DNA of 52,287 nucleotides from Deltaproteobacteria bacterium (lineage in GTDB: Bacteria; Myxococcota_A; Polyangia; Haliangiales; SHYZ01). Positions 33,844 to 42,723 of the stretch are shown here, piece by piece. The notes beneath the pieces are model-generated. The model ran no database searches. It was not told the DNA's origin and saw nothing but the letters and a program-made list of their open reading frames with translations. The stretch spans positions 1 to 52,287 of the forward strand of contig JACQUZ010000130.1 in NCBI GenBank assembly GCA_016210055.1, given 5' to 3'. The translations under genes were made by a program, and so were the position numbers. Numbering within the stretch: the stretch's first letter is position 1; each line of letters starts with the position of its first letter.

Positions 33844-34638
33844 ATGGAAGTATCGGAGCAAGCCGCAGTGCGAGCTATTGTTGACGAAGCTGACGACCTA
33901 ATGGACCAGGTGGAGGCCGCCCTCGACGAGCACGCAGAGTTCAGCGTCATGTTTGAATCCCGCAGGCGGGTGGACGACGTAGCGCGGCGCTACCGTGAGC
34001 TCTTGGCGTCGTTCTCCGAGGCCGACCGCAGCACAGTCGAGCGTGGTATTGGACGCCGGGTCGTTGACCTGCAGAAACTGGCTTCCCGTCTTCCCTCGGT
34101 CGCTTCGGGCAATCCTGCGTCCGCAAAGACCAAGTCAGAGTTCTTCGAGACGCGTCCTCCCACGTCGTCCCGCCCGCCGGTCACGATCGGCGTGACTTCC
34201 TCGGGAAGGCAGGAGCCACCCCCCAAGTTTCGAGTCGGAGGTGAGGTAGAGTCGTGGTGCGGGCCGTGCGACGACATGCGATCGCACGTCATCATCGCCA
34301 TGGTGGGTGGGGAGCCGGCGCAAGTCACCTGCCAGTCATGTGGCGCCAAGCACAAGCACAAGTCCGAGTCGCCAAAGAAAAAAGCTCCGCGTAGCGTGTC
34401 GGCACGCCCCGCGAGTCCGGTAGACCGCGAGGCGAGCAAGCGGGCTGCCGAGAAGCAGCACCTCCTCGACGAGCTCCGGAATGCACAAAACGTACGCCCG
34501 GTCGCCCCCGGCGAGCGCTATAGGTCCGGGGAGATCATCGACCATCCAGAGCACGGCCGTGGGAAGGTTGACACCGTCCTCCCCCGCTCCATGCTCGTGC
34601 GCTTCGCGAGCGGGCTCAAAACCGTCAAGCTCACGTGA
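33844..34638 (+). CDS. Coiled-coil/zinc-ribbon/Tudor-like protein
   Basis: 264 residues of unrecognised overall family. Residues 1-90 are helical and acidic. Near 137-168 a treble-clef-like ribbon appears: WCGPCDDMRSHVI and VTCQSCGAK (two CxxC pairs). The C-terminal 45 residues (GEIIDHPEHGRGKVDTVLP, then VRFASGLKTVKL) resemble the small beta-barrel Tudor-like tails of UvrD/PcrA helicases and CarD-type proteins, which can contact RNA polymerase. fumC starts 6 nt after its stop. A nucleic-acid or RNA-polymerase-associated role is a guess. Confidence 0.7.
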   Translation: MEVSEQAAVRAIVDEADDLMDQVEAALDEHAEFSVMFESRRRVDDVARRYRELLASFSEADRSTVERGIGRRVVDLQKLASRLPSVASGNPASAKTKSEFFETRPPTSSRPPVTIGVTSSGRQEPPPKFRVGGEVESWCGPCDDMRSHVIIAMVGGEPAQVTCQSCGAKHKHKSESPKKKAPRSVSARPASPVDREASKRAAEKQHLLDELRNAQNVRPVAPGERYRSGEIIDHPEHGRGKVDTVLPRSMLVRFASGLKTVKLT

Positions 34639-34644
34639 GGTCCA

Positions 34645-36045
34645 ATGTCCACACAGTACAGGATAGAAAAGGACACCTTCGGTCCGATCCAGGTTCCGGC
34701 TGAACGACTTTGGGGTGCCCAGACCCAGCGCTCGCTCGAGAACTTCAGGATTAGCGGCGAGCGCATGCCGATCGGGCTCATCCATGCCCTGGCGTTGGTC
34801 AAGCGAGCCGTGGCGCAGGTGAATCTCGACCTCAAGGTATTAAACGAGGAAAAGGCGAAGGCCATCATCGCCGCCGCCGATGAGGTAATCTCGGGCAAGC
34901 ACGACAACGAGTTCCCGCTCGTCGTGTGGCAGACCGGAAGCGGCACGCAAACGAACATGAACCTCAACGAGGTGATCGCCAATCGCGCCAGCGAGATCGT
35001 CGGCGGAGAGCGGGGCGAGGGGCGCAAGGTTCATCCCAATGACGATGTGAATCGTGGCCAGTCGTCGAACGACGTGTTCCCAACGGCCATGCACGTGGCC
35101 GCCGTGCAGGCCCTCAAGTCGCAGCTCGTCCCGTCGATGCGCAGGCTGAGAGACACCTTGGCCCGCAAGAGCGAGGAATTCAGGGCTGTCATCAAGATCG
35201 GCCGCACCCATCTCATGGACGCGACGCCGCTCACGCTGGGGCAGGAGTTCTCAGGGTGGGTTCAGCTCCTAGACAATGGCCTGCGGCACGTCGACGAGGC
35301 GCTCCCGAGCCTCAGTGAGTTGGCCCTCGGAGGTACCGCTGTGGGCACTGGGCTGAACGCCCATCCCGAGCTGGCCGTCCGGGTCGCTGCCGAGCTGTCG
35401 CGGCTCACCGGCCATCCATTCGTCACCGCGCCCAACAAGTTCGAGGCCCTTTCTGCGCACGACGCCCTCTTGCTCGCGCACGGCGTCCTCAAGACCCTGG
35501 CGGCGAGCCTGATGAAGATCGCGAACGACGTGCGCTGGATGGCCTCTGGCCCTCGCTCGGGGCTGGGCGAGATCCGAATCCCTGAGAATGAGCCAGGCAG
35601 CTCGATCATGCCTGGCAAGGTGAATCCTACGCAGAGCGAAGCGGTGACCATGCTGGCATCCCAGGTCATTGCCAATGACGTTGCGGTCAACATGGGGGGA
35701 GCCCTCGGGAACTTCGAGCTCAACGTCATGAAGCCGATGATTATCCATAACTTCTTGCAGAGCGTGCGGCTTCTCGCGGATGGGGCGCTGAGCTTTAACG
35801 ATCGTTGTGCCGCTGGAATCGAGCCCAACCAAGCACGGATCAAGGAGCTCCTCGAGCGCTCCCTGATGCTCGTTACGGCGCTAAATCCGCACATCGGCTA
35901 CGACAGCGCGGCAAAGATCGCCAAGAACGCGCATCAAAAAGGTATCACCCTAAAGGAATCGGCCTTGGAGCTCGGACTCGTCACCGCCCAGCAGTTCGAT
36001 ACCTGGGTCCGCCCCGAGGACATGATTGGCCCCAAGGGCAAGTAA
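34645..36045 (+). CDS. fumC: Fumarate hydratase, class II
   Basis: A 466-residue tetrameric TCA-cycle enzyme interconverting fumarate and malate. [26 protein letters not shown] N-terminus (here beginning [13 protein letters not shown]), [14 protein letters not shown], the active-site [17 protein letters not shown] and the signature [11 protein letters not shown] near 318-328 identify class II, iron-independent fumarase rather than aspartase or argininosuccinate lyase. It is translationally linked to the zinc-ribbon gene and followed 22 nt later by the thiolase. Confidence 0.96.
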   Translation: MSTQYRIEKDTFGPIQVPAERLWGAQTQRSLENFRISGERMPIGLIHALALVKRAVAQVNLDLKVLNEEKAKAIIAAADEVISGKHDNEFPLVVWQTGSGTQTNMNLNEVIANRASEIVGGERGEGRKVHPNDDVNRGQSSNDVFPTAMHVAAVQALKSQLVPSMRRLRDTLARKSEEFRAVIKIGRTHLMDATPLTLGQEFSGWVQLLDNGLRHVDEALPSLSELALGGTAVGTGLNAHPELAVRVAAELSRLTGHPFVTAPNKFEALSAHDALLLAHGVLKTLAASLMKIANDVRWMASGPRSGLGEIRIPENEPGSSIMPGKVNPTQSEAVTMLASQVIANDVAVNMGGALGNFELNVMKPMIIHNFLQSVRLLADGALSFNDRCAAGIEPNQARIKELLERSLMLVTALNPHIGYDSAAKIAKNAHQKGITLKESALELGLVTAQQFDTWVRPEDMIGPKGK

Positions 36046-36067
36046 CCCAAAAGGAGCTGGAGAGCGC

Positions 36068-37252
36068 ATGAAGCTCGACCGAAAAGTGTGCGTTATTGGC
36101 GTGGGGATGACCAAGTTCCACAAGCCCGGCGTCATGGACTATCCGCCGCTCGCAAAGGAAGCGGGAGAACACGCCTTGGCCGAAGCAGGGGTGAGCTACG
36201 CCCAGGTAGAGCAAGCTTTCGTCGGTTACGTGTACGGGGATTCCACATGTGGGCAGCGGGCGGTCTATCAGCTGGGGCTCTCGGGCATTCCCGTGTACAA
36301 CGTGAACAACAACTGTTCGACCGGATCCACGGCGCTCATGCTTGCGTGCCAAGCCATCGGAGGCGGTGTCTCTGAGTGCGTTCTGGCCCTCGGGTTCGAG
36401 AAGATGGACAAGGGCTCCCTGGGCACCAAGTACGGGGATCGCACGAGCCCACTCGACAAGCACATGCTCGTCATGATGGACCTTCAGGGGTTCGCCCCGT
36501 CGCCCTTCGCCGCTCAGATGTTCGGCGGCGCCGGGCGAGAGCACATGAAGAAGTACGGCACGACCGTGGAGCAGCTCGCCAAGATCGCCGTCAAGAACCG
36601 CAAGCACGCGGTCCATAACGAGCGAGCCCAGTTCAGGCAGGAGTCCAGCGTCGAGGAGATCCTCGGTTCACAGGTGATCTTCGAGCCCCTCACCAAGTTT
36701 CAGTGCTGTCCGACTACCGACGGCGCAGCGGCCGCCGTGCTCTGTTCCGAGGACTTCGCCAAGAAGCTCGGCATCTCGAACCCAATCACCATCGAAGCCA
36801 TCTCGCTACGAACGGACACCGACTCGACCTTCGAGCCCAAGTCGATGATCAAGATGGTCGGCTTTGACATGGCGCGGGCGGCCGCGCAGGAGGTCTACGA
36901 GAAGAGCGGCATCGGCCCTGGCGACGTCAATGTCATCGAGCTGCACGATTGCTTCACCTCGAACGAGCTCATCACCTACGAGGCGTTGGGTCTCTGCGGA
37001 GAAGGGGAGGCCGGCAAGCTCGTCGACGAGAACCGCACGACCTATGGAGGCAAGTGGGTGGTGAACCCGTCGGGTGGGCTCCTCTCCAAGGGTCATCCTC
37101 TGGGCGCCACTGGCCTAGCCCAATGCTTCGAGCTTTGCCAGCAGCTCCGCGGGAGGTGTGGGCCCAGGCAAGTCGAGGGAGCGCGCATCGCTCTCCAGCA
37201 CAACCTGGGCCTCGGCGGCGCGGCCGTGGTCACGATGTACCGGAGGAACTAG
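36068..37252 (+). CDS. Thiolase-fold lipid-transfer protein (SCP2-thiolase-like)
   Basis: A 394-residue thiolase-superfamily protein. [15 protein letters not shown] places the nucleophilic Cys near 86. Near the C-terminus [20 protein letters not shown] supplies the His of the GHPxGATG motif, and [18 protein letters not shown] is typical of SCP2/SCPx-type members, which cleave branched or sterol-like beta-ketoacyl-CoA. AAGGAG and a nearer GGAGA precede the ATG. Its last 23 bp overlap the end of the convergent kinase-like gene. Confidence 0.88.
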   Translation: MKLDRKVCVIGVGMTKFHKPGVMDYPPLAKEAGEHALAEAGVSYAQVEQAFVGYVYGDSTCGQRAVYQLGLSGIPVYNVNNNCSTGSTALMLACQAIGGGVSECVLALGFEKMDKGSLGTKYGDRTSPLDKHMLVMMDLQGFAPSPFAAQMFGGAGREHMKKYGTTVEQLAKIAVKNRKHAVHNERAQFRQESSVEEILGSQVIFEPLTKFQCCPTTDGAAAAVLCSEDFAKKLGISNPITIEAISLRTDTDSTFEPKSMIKMVGFDMARAAAQEVYEKSGIGPGDVNVIELHDCFTSNELITYEALGLCGEGEAGKLVDENRTTYGGKWVVNPSGGLLSKGHPLGATGLAQCFELCQQLRGRCGPRQVEGARIALQHNLGLGGAAVVTMYRRN

Positions 37253-38297
37253 CCAAGCAGCGGAGCTCCTTGCGAACAACTTCTTCTGCCTTCCCGCGCA
37301 CGGCGAGCACTTCCCGCGCCAGGCAGAGCTGCCCTGCGGCACGAACCCGGTTGTGCTCGCGTCGACTTGGGAACCTCTGCGGGTCCCATCCAAAATACCG
37401 ATCCTCAAAGGCGTCCAGGCAGAAGCGCGCCGCCAGCTCCACGCAGATCGTGAGGAGCCCTGGCACCAGGCTCTCCACTTCTTCCGCCGCAAGCCATCCA
37501 TCCTTGGCTTCGCGGGCGTACCCATTCACCGCTGCCGCGAAGATGTCCTCGTCGAACCGCGTGGCTTCAACGTCCTCTCCCAGCGGGTTGCACCACGAGC
37601 GAAACGCATCCCCGAGCTCGTACGACAGGGGAAGGCGCCCGAGCGTGTCCAGGTCAAGCAACGCGTGCGCGCGGGTAGGGGTGGTGGCGGTGAAGCGCAC
37701 GTTGGAGATCTTGAGATCGCCGTGGGTGACCCGACGGGGAAGCGTGCCGAGAGCTGGAAGTCGCCGCGCCTCGTCGAGGATCGCCTCCGCGAGCCTGGCC
37801 AAGTGCTCCCTTCCTGGGATATCCGTTGCATGAAGCGCCTGCTCGAGTCGATTTAGAAATGCCGCCGTGTCGTGCACGCCCGAGCGGACGTGGCGAAATT
37901 CGTACTCCATGGTGCCTAGGGCGCGGTGGAAGCGCGAGACGAGGCTGCCTGCCTCGGCGGCCAGGCTCGGGCTCTCCACCCGTTCGAATGTCACGCCGGC
38001 GACGCATGTCAGGGCTCGCCATGTCTTCGCGTCGCCGTCGGTGAAATGCAGGCCACCCCACCGCGTTGTTATGACCCGCGTCGTGGGAAGTCCAAGAGCC
38101 TCGAGGTGCGAGGTGACCGCCTCGATGTCGTGCATCACCTCGGGACCAAAGATCGGGTGCATCCGCTGAAGGACGGCGAGATCACGTGATCTGTCGCGGG
38201 CCAGAAACGTCTGGTGGATGAGCCCGCCCGCCAATGGAACGACTTCCACGCCCGGAAGAGACAGGCCAAAAGCGTTGAGCACCTCACTTGACGGCAT
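37230..38297 (-). CDS. APH/choline-kinase-like phosphotransferase (NahK-type)
   Basis: 355 residues with the aminoglycoside/choline kinase fold: substrate-side start [15 protein letters not shown] lobe with [11 protein letters not shown], catalytic loop [10 protein letters not shown] (Asp near 200) and metal-binding [16 protein letters not shown]. The overall pattern and DAFRSWCNP match N-acetylhexosamine 1-kinase-like enzymes, so a sugar is a likelier substrate than an antibiotic. The ATG at 38297 has AGGA 7 nt upstream; an ATG at 38312 is possible. Confidence 0.8.
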   Translation of the reverse strand: MPSSEVLNAFGLSLPGVEVVPLAGGLIHQTFLARDRSRDLAVLQRMHPIFGPEVMHDIEAVTSHLEALGLPTTRVITTRWGGLHFTDGDAKTWRALTCVAGVTFERVESPSLAAEAGSLVSRFHRALGTMEYEFRHVRSGVHDTAAFLNRLEQALHATDIPGREHLARLAEAILDEARRLPALGTLPRRVTHGDLKISNVRFTATTPTRAHALLDLDTLGRLPLSYELGDAFRSWCNPLGEDVEATRFDEDIFAAAVNGYAREAKDGWLAAEEVESLVPGLLTICVELAARFCLDAFEDRYFGWDPQRFPSRREHNRVRAAGQLCLAREVLAVRGKAEEVVRKELRCLASSSGTS

Positions 38298-38390
38298 TTT
38301 TGTTCCTGTCATGGCAAAACCATAGCGACACGTGTTGACGCTGGCCACGGGAAGGACTACTCATGCGGCACAGCGCGCGTGGTGACAAGC

Positions 38391-39182
38391 ATGAAGACAA
38401 TAACCGAGTTTTCGGGCAGCCTGCTCCGCCGGGCCGCCCAGGCAAGAGTGAGCCCGCAGCCGGACGCCGGCGAACCATCCTCGGCGGCGGAGGCGTCGCC
38501 CGCGTCGAGCGACGCCGAATCCATCGGCACTGCCCTTGGGGTTTCGGGGGAGCGGCTGGACCGCCTCATGGAGGCCCTTGAGGTGACCAAGGGAAAAACC
38601 GACAGAGTCCGCCTGGTTCGTGTCTACGGAGGTGATTCGCCGCCGCCGTCGGCGACCAAGCAGGGAGACCACTTCTATGTCGTCGACCTCATGCCCCAGC
38701 CGCAACGGGGAGGCCCAAGAGCATCAGGCGCGGCGCGCGGGGGACGCCGAGAGGAGCGGCATCCCCGCCCAGGCCGCGGACATGAGGGGGAGCGCGGGGA
38801 GCGCGAGCCCCGCACGGACGAGGTGCCGAGGTTCGGCGTAGGATGGATGCTTTCGCGTGCCCCAGGCCAGCCAGGTGAGCAGGGGCGAAAGCAAGATCGC
38901 CGCGGTCGAAAGGGACCACCGGGGCGGCGTGGCCGTCCTCCCAGGGATCCCAAAGGGGTGCCCGCGGCACAAGCAAGGGTGCCCGCGGCACAAGCAGGCG
39001 CCCCCGCGGCCCAGGTCGCGCCGGGCGCTCCCAAGGATGCAAGGGATCCAAGTCGCGCTCCTCGCCGTCGTCGTCGCCGAGGCCGCGCGGGACCCCCCAA
39101 GGGGGCGCCAGTCGCCGCAAGCCAAAAAACGCCCGGGGGGGGCGGAGGAGGTTCGGGGCAGAGCGGTACCTCACATGACTGA
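38391..39182 (+). CDS. Basic low-complexity protein with short folded N-terminus
   Basis: 263 residues. Residues 1-105 look foldable (TALGVSGERLDRLMEALEV, DRVRLVRVYGG, QGDHFYVVDLMPQP). The remainder is Arg/Gly/Pro/Ala-rich and disordered, with a heptad-like VPAAQAR, VPAAQAG, APAAQVA repeat and APRRRRRRGRAGPPKGAP near the end. This composition suggests RNA or DNA binding. The start may be GTG 38379 or ATG 38391; neither has a strong ribosome site. Antisense frames here are open only because of extreme GC bias. Confidence 0.55.
   Translation: MKTITEFSGSLLRRAAQARVSPQPDAGEPSSAAEASPASSDAESIGTALGVSGERLDRLMEALEVTKGKTDRVRLVRVYGGDSPPPSATKQGDHFYVVDLMPQPQRGGPRASGAARGGRREERHPRPGRGHEGERGEREPRTDEVPRFGVGWMLSRAPGQPGEQGRKQDRRGRKGPPGRRGRPPRDPKGVPAAQARVPAAQAGAPAAQVAPGAPKDARDPSRAPRRRRRRGRAGPPKGAPVAASQKTPGGGGGGSGQSGTSHD
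38957..39019. repeat. 21-bp coding repeat, two perfect copies and one degenerate
   Basis: Units 38957-38977 and 38978-38998 (starting GGTGCCCGCGGCACAAGCA) differ by at most one terminal base; a third, diverged unit follows to about 39019. Each encodes seven residues of the basic protein's tail. Confidence 0.8.
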
Positions 39183-39306
39183 TGCCGTCTCACATGCCTC
39201 GGACTTCTCACGAAAATAGCTTGAGCCAAGCTTGAGCCGGTAGCTAGGCGTGCCCTCGGGCACGGGACGGATTCGCGCGCGGACCAATGATCTTCATGGA
39301 GGTCCG

Positions 39307-40713
39307 ATGCGCTCGCTGCTCACTCGTTCGATTCCGTTCGCGACGATCTCCTGCCTGTCCCTTCCGATCGCACGTGCAGAGTTTCCCCGGGGGGTCTACG
39401 TCCGCGTCCCAGAACAGGCATCGGAGATCTTCCGCTCTCGCTTTCCCTCTCGTCGGATCCTCTATCTCAACCACAACGGCGGTACCTTTGTCGGCACCAA
39501 GGACGGCAGCTGGGAAGAGAACGCATCCCTCAACCGGTCGAGCCTCTTCAGAGGAACCCGTTCCCTTTCACGCTTTCCATTCGGCGAGGAGTCGTGGAAC
39601 CAGGTCGTGCGGTGTGTTCGCGAAATCATGGCTCCGTTCGACATCGACGTCGTCGAGCAGGACCCCGGTGGGGTGGCCCATATTGAGGTCGTCGTAACCA
39701 CCGAAGCTCGGATCGTGGGAATGCCCGACAACGTGGCCGGCGTGGCGCCCTACCGTTGTCGGCCGTTCAACTCCGCCATCGTTTATACCTTCGCTCAGGC
39801 GTGGGGAAATTCCCCCAGGTCCATCTGCGAGACCGCAGTGCAGGAAACAGCCCACGCCTTCAGCCTCGATCATGAGTTCTATTGCCCAGACCCAATGACC
39901 TATCTTTCGGGTTGTGGGGACAAGACCTTCCAGGACGTGGACGTTCCGTGCGGCGAGTACAAGCCTCGCCCGTGCGAGTGCGGGGGGTCCTTTCAGAACT
40001 CATATCAGTCGCTCAGGTCGCTCCTCGGCCTACGGCCTCCGACGCCCATGTCGGTGCACGTGGTGACGCCCCTGTCGGGGGCCTCGGTTCGCGCGCAATT
40101 TTCGGTTCTCGCAGATGTCATCGACTACTCGGGGAGCGGGGTGGCGAGGGTTTCGTTCGCGCTCGATACCGACCACAGCTTGTGGGAAACCCAGTCTCCG
40201 CCGTTCCGTCTCGACGTGCGGGATCCACTGCCGTCGGGCAAGCACGTGGTTTACGTCCACGCCCTGGCATCGTCCGGCGAGGAAGCGAGAAGCTCGGTTC
40301 TCGTCAACGTGCGGACCCCATGCCAAGCCCTGGAGGACTGCAGGGATGGGGAGACGTGTGCGAGTGGCTTTTGCATCCCGGCGGTGGGGATGCCCGGCGC
40401 CTTGGGGCAGGAGTGCGACTGGGGCGAGGAATGCGCCTCGGGCTTGTGTGAGGAGCGGCGGTGCGTAGAACTTTGCGACTTGGCCATGGAGCAAGCCTGC
40501 CCCAGTGGGTTTGAGTGCAAGCCCAGCGGCCAGGCGCGCTTCGCCTGCGTGCATGACGAGAGCGGGTGGCGAGGCTGCGCTGTAGTGGCGAGTGGGCGAG
40601 TGTCGCCAGCGGCTCAGCGAGGAGCGGCATTCGTCTTGTCGGCAACCGTTGTCCTTATCAGCCTGCTGCGATTCTTTCATGGAGGGAAGACATGCGCTGT
40701 GAAGAGATCATGA
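39307..40713 (+). CDS. Secreted zincin-like protein with altered zinc motif and MYXO-CTERM-like anchor
   Basis: 468 residues: Sec signal MRSLLTRSIPFATISCLSL, a zincin-like domain, an Ig-like middle and two Cys-rich repeats (CRDGETCASGFC, CDWGEECASGLC). The metallopeptidase core reads Q179-E-T-A-H183-AFSLD-H189 followed by Met197 in CPDPMTY, i.e. the metzincin HExxHxxxxxH site with Gln replacing the first His. Near the C-terminus GWRGCAV precedes a hydrophobic segment and basic tail, as in MYXO-CTERM sorting signals. The ATG follows GGAGG by 4 nt. It overlaps the next gene by 22 bp. Confidence 0.8.
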   Translation: MRSLLTRSIPFATISCLSLPIARAEFPRGVYVRVPEQASEIFRSRFPSRRILYLNHNGGTFVGTKDGSWEENASLNRSSLFRGTRSLSRFPFGEESWNQVVRCVREIMAPFDIDVVEQDPGGVAHIEVVVTTEARIVGMPDNVAGVAPYRCRPFNSAIVYTFAQAWGNSPRSICETAVQETAHAFSLDHEFYCPDPMTYLSGCGDKTFQDVDVPCGEYKPRPCECGGSFQNSYQSLRSLLGLRPPTPMSVHVVTPLSGASVRAQFSVLADVIDYSGSGVARVSFALDTDHSLWETQSPPFRLDVRDPLPSGKHVVYVHALASSGEEARSSVLVNVRTPCQALEDCRDGETCASGFCIPAVGMPGALGQECDWGEECASGLCEERRCVELCDLAMEQACPSGFECKPSGQARFACVHDESGWRGCAVVASGRVSPAAQRGAAFVLSATVVLISLLRFFHGGKTCAVKRS

Positions 40714-41117
40714 AGCGTAGGGTAGAGTGCGTTCGTCCCGGCGATTCCTGTGCGTCGGCTGCGGCCAAGATGCGCGACCAAAACGTGGGCTTCCTCCCCG
40801 TATGCGATCCGGCGAACCGCGTGATCGGGACCGTGACCGACCGCGACTTGGCCTTGCGAATCCTTGCGGACAATCGCCAAGCGAGCACTCGGGTAGAAGA
40901 CGTCATGACGCACGAGATCGTGCAGTGCCGGCCGAGCGACGACATCCGGCAAGCGGAGCAGCTCATGGCTCGGAACCACAAGTCCCGCATCCTGGTGGTT
41001 GACAACAGCGGCACCCTCGTGGGGGTGATCAGCCTGTCGGATCTCGCTCGGACAGAGGAGCGGGACCAGTTCATCAAGACCTACCAGGAAATTACCGAGC
41101 GTGAGGTGCACGCCTAG
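40692..41117 (+). CDS. Two-CBS-domain protein
   Basis: A 141-residue single Bateman module: EIMKRRVECVRPGDSC with VIGTVTDRDLALR, then VMTHEIVQCRPSDDI with LVGVISLSDLAR. It probably senses an adenine nucleotide. GGAGG lies 7 nt before the ATG, inside the end of the zincin-like gene, so the two overlap by 22 bp in different frames. Unlike the four-CBS protein at 32731-33711 it has no long inserts. Confidence 0.93.
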   Translation: MRCEEIMKRRVECVRPGDSCASAAAKMRDQNVGFLPVCDPANRVIGTVTDRDLALRILADNRQASTRVEDVMTHEIVQCRPSDDIRQAEQLMARNHKSRILVVDNSGTLVGVISLSDLARTEERDQFIKTYQEITEREVHA

Positions 41118-41178
41118 GGAACGTACCCGCGCACCTCACAAGGAGGATTTTGGAGTACCGCAACTGCTCGAATGGTTG

Positions 41179-41251
41179 TGGCGAGGGGGAGAATCGAACT
41201 CCCGACACAGGGCTTATGAGACCCCCGCTCTGCCGACTGAGCTACCCCGCC
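41179..41251 (-). tRNA. tRNA-Met(CAT), elongator
   Basis: A 73-nt cloverleaf on the minus strand. The acceptor GGCGGGG pairs with CCTCGCC (one G-U), the anticodon loop CTCATAA holds CAT at 41218-41216 and the T-arm contains GTTCGATTC. G1-C72 pairing excludes the initiator. The 3' CCA is not encoded. A tRNA-Ile reading AUA (lysidine-modified CAT) cannot be fully ruled out. Confidence 0.9.
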
Positions 41252-41310
41252 GCCGAGGACGCGAAATGTAGTCAAACCGGTCTGGGCCGGCAAGAGGAAT
41301 TTGCGATCGG

Positions 41311-41381
41311 TTCGGGGAGAAGGATTCGAACCTTCACAAGCGGATCCAAAGTCCGCTGTCCTGCCGTTAGACGATCCCCGA
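41311..41381 (-). tRNA. tRNA-Gln(TTG)
   Basis: A 71-nt cloverleaf. TCGGGGA pairs fully with TCCCCGA, the anticodon stem GCGGA/TCCGC frames CTTTGGA with TTG at 41349-41347, and the T-arm contains GGTTCGAATCC. CCA is not encoded. It lies upstream of tRNA-Met on the same strand with 59 bp between them, so both are probably in one transcript. The surrounding 41118-41529 gap otherwise holds only the RRM gene's leader. Confidence 0.92.
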
Positions 41382-41529
41382 GCGACGCCAAGGTGGACGA
41401 GTTTTATACGGATGTCAACGTGCTGGTTTCTCTTTCTCGTTTGACATACCCCTTCCGGCACTAGCAGAATGCTAAAAACCAGCGTCGTTTGACTTCTTTG
41501 GCGCTGAAGGAGGCTTAGAGAGGACACGC

Positions 41530-42183
41530 ATGGGTACCAGGCTTTACGTTGGAAACATCCCGTATGCCACGACCGACACTGATCTCAGAACGCTTTTCGA
41601 ACAGCATGGTCGGCAAGTCACGGACGTCAAGATCGTTACCGACAGGGAAACGGGGCAGTCGAGAGGTTTTGCGTTTGTAGAAATGGCGAATGCCGAGGAG
41701 GCTAAGGCTGCTGTTTCAGAGCTGCATGGCAGCCCTTTCGGGGGTCGGTCGGTTATCGTTAATGAGGCGCGTGAGCGTGCGCCCGGTGGCGGCGGCGGCG
41801 GCGGCGGCGGAAAGGGATTTGCGGGCGGTGGTCATGCAGGTGGGCGTGGTGAGCCGGGTGGTCCGCGCGGTAGCTTTGGAGGTCCGCGCGGTAGCTTTGG
41901 AGGTCCGCGTGGTGCGGCTGGCAGCGGAGCAGGTGGTCCACCGGCAGGAGGCGGGGGACCGGTAGCACGCGGTGGTTATGGTGGCCCTCGCCCGAGCCCA
42001 GGCCCGGGCGGTGGTGTTCGCGACTTCGGTGGTCCGCCTCGAGGCCGATTTGCGGCTCGAGCGGATACGCGTACTCCCAATTCAAATGAAAAAGAGGCAC
42101 GCAAGGCGAACCGCGAACGGGACCGCCTGCGCGAGCGCGAGCGCGAGCGCCTGCGTGACGAGGATGACGATTATGATTATTGA
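41530..42183 (+). CDS. Glycine-rich RRM RNA-binding protein
   Basis: 217 residues. Residues 4-84 form one RNA-recognition motif with RNP2 LYVGNI (5-10) and RNP1 RGFAFVEM (45-52). A Gly/Pro/Arg linker with GGPRGSF repeats follows, then a charged tail alternating Arg/Glu and ending DEDDDYDY. Proteins of this RRM-plus-glycine layout serve as RNA chaperones in cyanobacteria and myxobacteria, often in the cold. The acidic end is an unusual addition. GAGAGG precedes the ATG. The next small gene overlaps or abuts its stop. Confidence 0.93.
   Translation: MGTRLYVGNIPYATTDTDLRTLFEQHGRQVTDVKIVTDRETGQSRGFAFVEMANAEEAKAAVSELHGSPFGGRSVIVNEARERAPGGGGGGGGGKGFAGGGHAGGRGEPGGPRGSFGGPRGSFGGPRGAAGSGAGGPPAGGGGPVARGGYGGPRPSPGPGGGVRDFGGPPRGRFAARADTRTPNSNEKEARKANRERDRLRERERERLRDEDDDYDY
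41860..41913. repeat. 21-bp repeat in the RRM protein linker
   Basis: Two identical 21-bp units (41860-41880, 41881-41901; starting GGTCCGCGCGGTAGC) and a partial third encode successive GGPRGSF blocks. The in-frame length means copy changes would be tolerated. Confidence 0.8.
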
Positions 42184-42215
42184 GCCGCTCTGTGCTCGAC
42201 TGGCATGGGATCGCG

Positions 42216-42575
42216 ATGCGCATGGATCCTGAGGGCAAGTTGTTTTTTGGTTTCAAAATCGATAGTAAGTTGCGTGAAGCGTTGGCCCAGGCTACGCCTG
42301 GAGACCGTCGATACTTCGAAGATCCAAATTCCCCGTACTTGCGCATTGTCCCTAATGGCGAGGACCAATGGATTGGCAAGATCGTCGACGGAGGAATTGC
42401 GCCATCCGAGGTGGAGGATATTCAACGGAACGTCGTTTCCATCTTGAACCGCATCGCGCCAGGCACGCGTCACTCCCCGTCGGCCATGCGGATCTTTTGC
42501 CTCGACGACTCTCCCGCGGTGACGACCGCGCCTCCCCGGGAGCCGGCTCGCGGTCCGATCCTCTCGGATTACTAA
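42216..42575 (+). CDS. Small conserved-looking hypothetical protein
   Basis: About 119 residues starting MRMDPEGKLFFGFKIDSK (ATG 42216), or MDPEGK from 42222; a TTG at 42180 overlapping the RRM stop would add 12 residues. It has an even, globular composition (YLRIVPNGEDQWIGKIVDGG, VEDIQRNVVSILNRIAPG) and a Pro-rich tail. It has no signal peptide and no family I recognise. The close spacing suggests co-expression with the RRM protein. Confidence 0.6.
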   Translation: MRMDPEGKLFFGFKIDSKLREALAQATPGDRRYFEDPNSPYLRIVPNGEDQWIGKIVDGGIAPSEVEDIQRNVVSILNRIAPGTRHSPSAMRIFCLDDSPAVTTAPPREPARGPILSDY

Positions 42576-42723
42576 GGCAGTTCTTACTCCTCCTCCTTCC
42601 AGCCCAGTGACGTCGTGTCGGCTCGGCCTGGCCGCCTGCCCGACGCGCGATATTCCCGTCGAGCAATTGACGCTCAAGATCCACTTTCAGGCACCGATCG
42701 TGTGCTCCTGGAGGAAGATTGCG

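Noticed and set aside
38675..39229. Proline/arginine-rich minus-strand frame
   Set aside because: The plus-strand frame has a more foldable N-terminus; the antisense is low complexity throughout.
41150..41464. Short plus-strand ORF over the tRNA genes
   Set aside because: It reads antisense through two well-formed tRNAs and has no ribosome site.
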